From assembly GCA_035534615.1 (NCBI GenBank), contig DATLRO010000056.1, forward strand, positions 1-5,346: a DNA stretch of 5,346 bases. The letters run 5' to 3'. The position numbers and the translations under genes were made by a program. The DNA is from JAGWRA01 sp035534615. Its GTDB lineage: Bacteria > Acidobacteriota > Vicinamibacteria > Vicinamibacterales > CAVVIG01. Numbering within the stretch: the stretch's first letter is position 1; every line of letters begins with the position of its first letter. Of the stretch, positions 1 through 4,811 are shown piece by piece. The notes under the pieces are model-generated. The model did not search any database. It worked only from the letters and a program-made list of their open reading frames with translations, and was not told the DNA's origin.

Positions 1-2
1 TG

Positions 3-425
3 ATCTCGTACGCCACGCACGCGATGCCCGGCGGCCGGTTCGTCACGGGCGACGCCGCCTCGGTCGATCCGGCTGAGCCCTACGACGTCGTCCTGTCGTG
101 CGGCGTCTTCCTGTACTTTCCGTCACTCGAGTACGCGCGCACGGTCGTCCAGCGGATGGCCGCCAGGGCCCGGCGCGCGGTGGCGATTCTCGACGTCCCC
201 GATCTCGCGCGGCAGGAGCAGGCGCTCGCCATCCGGCGCGGAACGCTCGGCGAGGCGGCGTACGACGAGAAATACCGCGGCCTCGATCATCTCTATTTCG
301 ACAAGGGCTGGCTGGCGGACGTGCTGCAGGCGTGCGGGCTCACACGCACGCGCGTCGAGGACCAGGCGATCCCCGGCTACGCGAACGCCGCGTACCGGTT
401 CAACGTGTTCGGCTGGAAGGGATGA
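3..425 (+). CDS. Class I SAM-dependent methyltransferase, C-terminal part (5' truncated by window edge)
   Basis: The open frame enters from the left edge; its first complete codon is at 3 and it stops with TGA at 423-425, leaving 140 visible residues. The Met codon at 24 is almost certainly internal, because the Rossmann motif I (glycine-rich SAM-binding loop) must lie upstream. Visible hallmarks are an acidic turn (GDAAS) before the strand-4 motif YDVVLSCGVFLYF, then a helix rich in Arg/Ala, a strand-5 segment AVAILDVPD, and a C-terminal block with DHLYFDKGWL and the ending YRFNVFGWK. This order (strand 4, helix D, strand 5, C-terminal strands) is typical of small-molecule methyltransferases of the Methyltransf_11/12/25 type, many of which lie in glycan or secondary-metabolite clusters. 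The substrate cannot be read from this fragment. It converges on the DNRLRE gene with a 71-base gap, so it need not belong to the same functional unit. Confidence 0.85.
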   Translation: MSYATHAMPGGRFVTGDAASVDPAEPYDVVLSCGVFLYFPSLEYARTVVQRMAARARRAVAILDVPDLARQEQALAIRRGTLGEAAYDEKYRGLDHLYFDKGWLADVLQACGLTRTRVEDQAIPGYANAAYRFNVFGWKG

Positions 426-430
426 AGAAC

Positions 431-457
431 GGGAGCCGGGCGGGACGCCCGGCTCCC
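431..457 (-). terminator. Strong hairpin between convergent genes, probable terminator
   Basis: There is a perfect 11-bp inverted repeat, GGGAGCCGGGC at 431-441 and GCCCGGCTCCC at 447-457, with a 5-base loop (a twelfth G-C pair is possible). It lies between two convergent stop codons (425 on +, 497 on -). Read on the minus strand, the stem is followed by GTTCTTCATCC, a broken U-rich tail. On the plus strand no T-run follows. It is therefore best assigned to the minus-strand DNRLRE gene, although the stem alone could also slow transcription from the methyltransferase side. Two weaker inverted repeats lie closer to the minus-strand stop: arms at 476-480 and 489-493, and the 12-bp palindrome CGGCTGCAGCCG at 462-473. 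Confidence 0.65.
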
Positions 458-496
458 AGGTCGGCTGCAGCCGCTGGCCGCCGACGAACGGCCGAT

Positions 497-1504
497 CTAG
501 ACGTAGGTCACGATCAGGCGCGGGCCGTAGTCGGCATTGCCGACGGTGCCGGCGCCCTGGATCGAGTAGTACGACACGGTCCCGCCGTAGCCGCGATCGT
601 CGCCGACCGGCACCGCGGCGCGATGCTCGCCGTGATCGTCGCCGCGACCGTGCCGGTCATCGTCGTCATGCCGCTCGCGACCGCGGCCGCCGCCAAAGGC
701 ATCCCAGTCGCCCTCGTTGCCTTCGTCGGTCACCTTGATCACCCAGCCAACCACCGGGTAGCCGGCCAGGATGTCCTGCGTGACGCCCCACGTGACGTCC
801 TGCTCGACGACCTGGTTCAGGTGCACGACGCCCGAGGCCGTCTTCGTGCCGACCCGGTTGCCGCCCCGCCACCGGCGCGTCGCGCCGTGCGGTGTGTTGT
901 CGAACACGTTCGGATCGTCCGGCGACCGCCAGGTGACGCCGGCGCCGGTGCCGCGCACCGCGCCGGATCCGGGCATGCCGGACTGAGCGCCGTTGCCCTC
1001 GACGAAGTCTTCCAGCAGCGGGTAGACATCCACCGTCCGGTTGTCCTGCTGCCCCCAGTTGTTGCCGTTGAAGGCGATCCGGAGCGCCAGCTGCACCGTC
1101 GCGCCCGGCTGGAGGACGTTCATGACGCTGGTGCGGTCGAACAGGACCACGGCCCGCGTCACTGATCCGACGCCAACCCGCAGCAGCGGGTTCCCGCCCT
1201 CGTTCGTGTTCGGCGAGTCGCTTCGCAGAAAGGCATCGCCGATCGCGTAGATGACCGCCGGCGCGGGAACCGACACAAGCGAAGTGCTGCTGCTGTAGCT
1301 GCTGCTCCCCGTGTAGCTCCGTGACTGGCTGCTCGTCTGCGCGAATGCCGGGCGGCTGGAGGCCAGCAGCCCGACGAGGGCGGGAGTCGCGTAGGTACCG
1401 GCGGCGCCCAGGAGGGCCAGAAACTTCCGCCGTTCCAGAGCGTAGCGGGAATCGGATTCGGATTCAGCGGGAGACTGGGGATCGCGCGAGTCGTCCGACG
1501 GCAT
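497..1504 (-). CDS. Tat-exported DNRLRE-like beta-domain protein
   Basis: The protein has 335 residues from the ATG at 1504. This start is chosen because AAGGAGT lies 7 bases upstream (1518-1512); the ATG at 1546 has no such site and would add 14 residues. An acidic, Ser-rich n-region of 24 residues precedes a twin-arginine motif ERRKFLALLG (RR at 25-26), a hydrophobic stretch and a signal-peptidase site AFA|Q after residue 55, so Tat export is likely. A Ser/Thr/Tyr-rich linker (about 57-75) follows. The rest resembles DNRLRE/CBM96-type beta domains: DAFLRSDSPNTNEGG, then RAVVLFDRTS, then a strand pattern ending in YGPRLIVTYV. A TW...DDPNVFD segment and VEQDVTWGVT also fit. Near the C-terminus is a Gly/Arg/Asp/His low-complexity insert (about 271-295). 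DNRLRE domains occur in secreted and surface proteins, often near carbohydrate; no enzymatic residues are evident. The family assignment is by pattern and is moderately sure; export is more certain. The gene follows the LicD gene on the same strand after 209 bases and probably has its own promoter. Confidence 0.75.
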   Translation of the reverse strand: MPSDDSRDPQSPAESESDSRYALERRKFLALLGAAGTYATPALVGLLASSRPAFAQTSSQSRSYTGSSSYSSSTSLVSVPAPAVIYAIGDAFLRSDSPNTNEGGNPLLRVGVGSVTRAVVLFDRTSVMNVLQPGATVQLALRIAFNGNNWGQQDNRTVDVYPLLEDFVEGNGAQSGMPGSGAVRGTGAGVTWRSPDDPNVFDNTPHGATRRWRGGNRVGTKTASGVVHLNQVVEQDVTWGVTQDILAGYPVVGWVIKVTDEGNEGDWDAFGGGRGRERHDDDDRHGRGDDHGEHRAAVPVGDDRGYGGTVSYYSIQGAGTVGNADYGPRLIVTYV

Positions 1505-1511
1505 CAGGGGG

Positions 1512-1518
1512 ACTCCTT
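1512..1518 (-). promoter_or_regulatory. Shine-Dalgarno site fixing the start of the DNRLRE gene
   Basis: The minus strand reads AAGGAGT here, 7 bases before the ATG at 1504-1502. This is the best ribosome-binding site in the window. It argues that translation starts at 1504 and not at the in-frame ATG at 1546, which is preceded only by GGCGG. Confidence 0.75.
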
Positions 1519-1583
1519 GAGTAGAAGCAGACTCGACGCCCGACATCCGCCAGGCGAGCGCGCCTCTAAAAGTGTCAGCTCAG

Positions 1584-1603
1584 TGCCCGACATCGGTCGG
1601 GCA
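1584..1603 (-). other. Leader hairpin upstream of the DNRLRE gene
   Basis: There is a perfect 8-bp inverted repeat, TGCCCGAC (1584-1591) and GTCGGGCA (1596-1603), with a 4-base loop. On the minus strand it would lie near the 5' end of the DNRLRE transcript if the promoter at 1614-1642 is real. The only T-run after it is TTTT about 11 bases downstream on the minus strand, too far for a standard terminator. It could be an operator, an mRNA 5' stabilising stem, or a weak terminator for the LicD transcript. Part of it, GCCCGACAT (1585-1593), is repeated at 1538-1546. Confidence 0.45.
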
Positions 1604-1613
1604 AACGTGCGGT

Positions 1614-1642
1614 AGCGTAATTGAAGCGCCAGAACGGATCAA
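1614..1642 (-). promoter_or_regulatory. Possible sigma-70-type promoter for the DNRLRE gene
   Basis: On the minus strand TTGATC (1642-1637, 4 of 6 matches to TTGACA) is followed after 17 bases by TACGCT (1619-1614, a poor -10 match). It lies in the AT-richest part of the window, about 110 bases upstream of the start codon. The spacing is ideal but the -10 is weak, so this is tentative. The predicted transcription start would be near 1607, just before the 1584-1603 hairpin. Confidence 0.25.
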
Positions 1643-1657
1643 GTCTTCGTTCCGTTC

Positions 1658-1710
1658 ATGTGTATCACATCAGCACTTGGAGTCACTCCACACAACAGTC
1701 CGGACCGGAC
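1658..1710. repeat. Three 13-bp inverted repeats at exact 20-bp spacing
   Basis: Three odd-length inverted repeats follow each other: ATGTGTATCACAT (1658-1670), TGGAGTCACTCCA (1678-1690) and GTCCGGACCGGAC (1698-1710). Each can form a stem of at least 5 bp with a 3-base loop. The spacers are both 7 bases long (CAGCACT, CACAACA), so the centres are exactly 20 bp apart. The arm sequences differ, so this is a repeat of geometry, not of sequence. The array begins 3 bases after the LicD stop codon on the minus strand. It could be a set of small RNA hairpins in the LicD 3' end or DNRLRE leader, or a protein-binding region. A coincidence cannot be excluded from one sequence. Confidence 0.5.
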
Positions 1711-1713
1711 GAG

Positions 1714-2496
1714 TCAATAGTGATGCTGCAGTTCAGCCAGCGTTCGCCACCAGCGAATCTCATCGGGATTCTGGCCGGGCGGCGCCCAGCCCGCCGGACC
1801 GGCCGCCACCACGGGGCGCGGCCAGCGGAGCGCGCCCCGATACCGCGCGCGGTCCCAGCCCTGCGTTTCGCACCACGCGACCTCGTCGTGCAGCCGCGGC
1901 CGGAACCGATAGCCCCACGGATCGGTGTCCGCCGGACGCGGGTCGCCGGCCTTGAACGGCGTCCGCCACTCCGGCCCGTACGTGCCCGACAGCCATTGCG
2001 CCGCCGCCCTGGGAGCCGGATACTGCCGGCCGCGCAGCGTCACCGGCTCGAGGGCCTCGAGGAAATAGTGGGGAAAGCTCGATTCCGGGCACCAGTAGAC
2101 TTCGTGCTCCACGTCGTACCAGCGGAGCACGCCGTCGTCGAACAGCGAGAACGCATAGAGGTCGCCGACGCCGCGTCCCTCGTACGACAGCATCAGACGA
2201 GGCCCCGAGCCGTCGGTGATCCCGAGCGGATTCACGGCCAGCACCCTCGCCGTCATGGCGGTCGATCGGACCTCGAGCCCGTCCGCCCTGAGCCGCGGAT
2301 TCAACGCTTCGATCCGCCGCATGTCGGCCGGGCGGATGAACAGATCGATGTCACTGTCCCACGGGATGATGTCCCCGCCGCGCACGGCCCCGAGGAGCGT
2401 GCCGTAGGCGAGCGCGTGCCACACGCCGTGACGCGTGAACACGGTCGACAGGTGATCGAGCGCCTGCGCGAGGAGATCGGGACGGGTGTCGGACAT
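1714..2496 (-). CDS. LicD-family nucleotidyltransferase / phospho-transferase
   Basis: The protein has 260 residues from the ATG at 2496, the only in-frame start after an upstream stop (TAG at 2535-2533). The diagnostic LicD block lies at residues 32-53: GTLLGAVRGGDIIPWDSDID, with the acidic metal-binding triad D47, D49 and D51 (the family norm is PWDDDID). A second family signature, YGPEW, is at 173-177. No signal peptide or membrane segment is seen, so the protein is probably cytoplasmic. LicD/fukutin-family proteins transfer phosphocholine, ribitol phosphate or sugar phosphates from CDP- or similar donors to surface glycans or glycoproteins; the donor and acceptor here are unknown. There is no Shine-Dalgarno sequence in the 24 bases before the ATG. 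It is divergent from the TTL-PqqD-HprK gene with only 44 bases between them, so shared control is likely. The DNRLRE gene lies downstream on the same strand. Confidence 0.88.
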   Translation of the reverse strand: MSDTRPDLLAQALDHLSTVFTRHGVWHALAYGTLLGAVRGGDIIPWDSDIDLFIRPADMRRIEALNPRLRADGLEVRSTAMTARVLAVNPLGITDGSGPRLMLSYEGRGVGDLYAFSLFDDGVLRWYDVEHEVYWCPESSFPHYFLEALEPVTLRGRQYPAPRAAAQWLSGTYGPEWRTPFKAGDPRPADTDPWGYRFRPRLHDEVAWCETQGWDRARYRGALRWPRPVVAAGPAGWAPPGQNPDEIRWWRTLAELQHHY

Positions 2497-2514
2497 CGTG
2501 CGAGATCGGGACGG
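2473..2514. repeat. 13-bp direct repeat across the LicD start codon
   Basis: GAGATCGGGACGG occurs at 2473-2485, inside the first codons of the LicD gene, and again at 2502-2514, in the divergent intergenic region. The offset is 29 bp and the LicD start codon lies between the copies. It may be a footprint of a short tandem duplication, or a pair of binding sites for a regulator of the divergent genes. Confidence 0.5.
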
Positions 2515-2528
2515 CGCGCCCGCTCCGC

Positions 2529-2535
2529 TATACTA
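2529..2535. promoter_or_regulatory. Shared -10 element of a divergent promoter; probable leaderless start on the + strand
   Basis: On the plus strand TATACT (2529-2534, 5 of 6 matches to TATAAT) ends 6 bases before the GTG start codon at 2541. The expected transcription start then falls at or next to the first base of the start codon, as in leaderless mRNAs. No ribosome-binding site is present, which agrees. On the minus strand the same bases give TAGTAT (2535-2530), which would place a start near 2523 and give the LicD gene a leader of about 27 bases. A -35 box is not convincing for the plus strand (TCGGGA at 2506-2511). Confidence 0.5.
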
Positions 2536-2540
2536 CCTCG

Positions 2541-4811
2541 GTGCCGGCGCCCCGCTACCGGATCGATCCCGCGCTTCCCGCCGCCGCGACGCGCGCGCTC
2601 CGCACGCTGCTGGACGAAGCCGGCTGGACGCCGACCACTGGCGACGACTGGCGGCTGTTCTGGGGCGTGAAGGCGCCCGCGACGGCCGGCGACGATTCCG
2701 GCACGCCGGCGGCGGTCCGCTTCGCGAACCAGCTTCCGGAGCTGGAGGCGCTCACCTGGAAATCCCGGCTGCGCGAGCACGCCGAGGCCGGCCGGCAGCG
2801 GGTCGCCGCGCTCGGCGGGCCCGAGGCCGGCTTCGCTCCTCCCGTCTACACCCTTCCGGACGAGCTCGACGCGCTGAAGCTGCGCGCCGCGCAGTCACCC
2901 GACACGCAATGGATCCGGCGCCCCAAAGCGCTGTCGTTCGGCGAGGGGGCGACGCTGCTGGCCTCGCCGGCCGGGCTCGACCGCGACGCGCGCTGGCTGG
3001 CACAGGAGTACGTCGCGGATCCGCATCTGCTGGACGGCCTGAAGTACACGCTGCGCCTCTACCTCCTCATCGCCTCGCTCGACCCGCTGCGGCTGTACCT
3101 GCACCGGGAGGGCCGCGTGATGCTGGCGACCGCGCCGTACGGCGACGGCACGGACCTGGCGGCGTCTCCGGCCCGCTACCGGACGACGACCGCGACCCCG
3201 GCGATCGATCTCGCGCGCTATCGCGAGCGGCTCCAGCGCGATCGGCTCGACGCCGATCGGCTGTGGCGCCGCATGGAATGGATGCTCGCCGCGACGATCG
3301 CGGCCGCGCGTGACGCGCTGCTCGGCGAGCGCCACGACACCGGGTCGGCGGTCGCCCGCCCCGCCGGCGGCTTCGCCCTGCTGGAGTGCGACCTCCTCGT
3401 CGATCGGTCGCTGACCCCCTGGCTGCTCGAGTGCAGCGCGTGGCCGGAGCCGCTCAGACCGTCGGCCGGTGCCGACTTGCCGACGTCGGGCCGGCTGGCG
3501 GCCACGCTGTTCCGGGACACGCTCGCGCTCGTCGGCGTGCTGGACGAGGACACGGGCCGCGGGACGCCGGGAGCCCGCAGCGTGCCGCCCGGCGCGGGCG
3601 AGGATGCCGGCGCGCGACAGGTCGAGGAGGCGGCCCGCGAGGCCGCTCGCGCGGGCGGCTTCGCGCGGCTGCTGCCGAACGCCGATCCGGCGCGGCTCGC
3701 GCTGATCCCCGCCCGCCGTCCGGCCGATGTCCGCCTCGCCCGCGCGGCCGCGGCATCGTCCGCCGTGCGTCCGGTCCTCACGCCGCACGACACCAGCCAC
3801 GCGTTCCTGGACGATGGCCTCGTGCTCTACGGCGGCCGATCGCGCCAGCTCTACATCCTGAATCCGACGGCCTCGTTCATCTGGCTCCGGTGCGCCGAAG
3901 GGGTCGCGTTGCCGGACGTGGCCGCCGAGCTCGCGGACGTCTTCCCTGCCAGCCGCGAGACGGTCGAACAGGACGCCTGGACGATGGCCGCGGACTGGCT
4001 GGCTCAGGGACTGGTGGCCGCCGGCGCCTCACGTCCCGCGGCGGCGCCCCCGCGTCCCGGTCCGGCCGCCGGCCTGGTACACACGCGGTGGGTCTGGAAC
4101 GCGCACGAACGGATCTACCGGTACCTCGGCTGGCGGGTCTGCCTGCACGTGCCGGGTGACGTGCGGGAGGACGCCCTGCACGCGACGCTCGTCCCCTTCG
4201 AATCGCCGGCCGAGCGGGAGTACGACGCCGCGATCGAAGTGTCGGCGTCGACGCACGGCTACGAGATCCGGCGCGACGGCGTGCTGGTCGCCGGACGGGT
4301 GCAGACGGGGCAGCTGGCGGCCGCCGTGCATCGCCAGCTGCTCGAAGGGGCGTACGAGTCGCTCGGCGGCCTGCTCGGCCTGCGGGCCACGCTCGTCCGC
4401 CAGGACGACGCGGGCCTGCTGCTGCTCGGCGCACCGGTCGACGAGCGGACCGGCCTGAGCGACGCGCTCGGCGCCGCAGGGTTCGACGTCCGCCCGCGCG
4501 AGGCGCTGCTGTTCCGGCGCGACCCGGTCCGCCTCGTCCGCCGCGACGAGACGACGGTGGACCTGCGCCTCCGGACCCTCATCGTTCACGAACGGGCGCT
4601 GGACGGCCGGACGCGCGTGGAGCCGCTTCCCAGACCAGCGGCCCTTCAGGCGCTGCTCGGCGAGGATCCCGAGATGGTGAGCACGCTCGATGCCGAGGGG
4701 GCGGGACAGTTCGTCAGCTTCGTGGGACGACTGGACTGCTGCCTGCTGACGGTGGCCGACACGGCCGACGCGGTCTCGCTGGTCATCGACGTCCTGAAAC
4801 AGGGGAGCTGA
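2541..4811 (+). CDS. Three-domain fusion: TTL-like ATP-grasp + PqqD-like (RRE) + HprK-related domain with degenerate P-loop
   Basis: The protein has 756 residues and starts at GTG 2541, with no better start in frame and a TATACT box immediately upstream. Domain 1 (about 1-335) is tubulin-tyrosine-ligase-like. It has an N-terminal DDWRLFWG, a NQLPELEALTWKSRL block, WIRRPKALSFGEG (124-136), AQEYVADPHLLDGLKYTLRLY (154-174, in two parts), DPLRLYLHREG, and a GFALLECDLLVD...TPWLLE block (277-297). Domain 2 (about 412-495) is PqqD-like: LDDGLVLYGG, LYILNPTASFIWLRCAEG, then helices ending in DWLAQGLV. Domain 3 (about 513-755) matches HprK-related kinases in layout, including LLLLGAPVDERTGLSDAL (626-643) where the P-loop should be, and a C-terminal CCLLTVADTADAVSLVIDVL. 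An Ala/Arg-rich linker (about 336-411) joins domains 1 and 2. TTL enzymes ligate amino acids to protein termini or side chains; PqqD folds bind peptide leaders; HprK relatives phosphorylate protein serine. Several catalytic positions are altered: Arg127 for Lys, Ser299 for Asn in the LLE-x-N motif, and E635/R636 for the P-loop GK. No signal or membrane segment is seen. The role is unknown; domain calls are confident and activity is not. Confidence 0.85.
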   Translation: MPAPRYRIDPALPAAATRALRTLLDEAGWTPTTGDDWRLFWGVKAPATAGDDSGTPAAVRFANQLPELEALTWKSRLREHAEAGRQRVAALGGPEAGFAPPVYTLPDELDALKLRAAQSPDTQWIRRPKALSFGEGATLLASPAGLDRDARWLAQEYVADPHLLDGLKYTLRLYLLIASLDPLRLYLHREGRVMLATAPYGDGTDLAASPARYRTTTATPAIDLARYRERLQRDRLDADRLWRRMEWMLAATIAAARDALLGERHDTGSAVARPAGGFALLECDLLVDRSLTPWLLECSAWPEPLRPSAGADLPTSGRLAATLFRDTLALVGVLDEDTGRGTPGARSVPPGAGEDAGARQVEEAAREAARAGGFARLLPNADPARLALIPARRPADVRLARAAAASSAVRPVLTPHDTSHAFLDDGLVLYGGRSRQLYILNPTASFIWLRCAEGVALPDVAAELADVFPASRETVEQDAWTMAADWLAQGLVAAGASRPAAAPPRPGPAAGLVHTRWVWNAHERIYRYLGWRVCLHVPGDVREDALHATLVPFESPAEREYDAAIEVSASTHGYEIRRDGVLVAGRVQTGQLAAAVHRQLLEGAYESLGGLLGLRATLVRQDDAGLLLLGAPVDERTGLSDALGAAGFDVRPREALLFRRDPVRLVRRDETTVDLRLRTLIVHERALDGRTRVEPLPRPAALQALLGEDPEMVSTLDAEGAGQFVSFVGRLDCCLLTVADTADAVSLVIDVLKQGS

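Noticed and set aside
462..473. 12-bp perfect palindrome CGGCTGCAGCCG downstream of the DNRLRE stop.
   Set aside because: It has no loop for an RNA hairpin and no partner copy elsewhere in the window; it is mentioned only as part of the post-stop structured region.
98..1165. Long plus-strand open frame of 355 codons spanning the methyltransferase end and the DNRLRE gene.
   Set aside because: It is Arg/Ala/Pro/Val-rich with no recognisable domain, runs antisense to a protein with a clear Tat signal and ribosome site, and crosses the hairpin between convergent genes. It is an artefact of high GC content.
1639..1659. Mini-ORF of six codons (ATG AAC GGA ACG AAG ACT TGA) on the minus strand upstream of the DNRLRE gene, considered as a leader or precursor peptide.
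   Set aside because: It has no ribosome-binding site, is too short for a precursor and overlaps the putative -35 element.
1658..1670. ATGTGTATCACAT considered as a CRP/FNR-type operator.
   Set aside because: The half-sites TGTG and CACA are only 3 bases apart; CRP sites have TGTGA-N6-TCACA. It fits better as one of three structurally similar repeats.
1621..2670. Plus-strand open frame of 349 codons opposite the LicD gene.
   Set aside because: The opposite strand carries unmistakable LicD motifs; this frame is Arg/Pro-rich and matches nothing.
3546..3773. Ala/Arg-rich segment between the TTL-like and PqqD-like domains, considered as a possible separate gene boundary or frameshift.
   Set aside because: The frame is continuous, there is no ribosome site or start codon in a suitable place, and the composition is that of a flexible linker.
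2895..3800. Minus-strand open frame of 301 codons inside the fusion gene.
   Set aside because: It is composed mainly of Arg, Ala and Gly and is antisense to well-defined TTL-like motifs.
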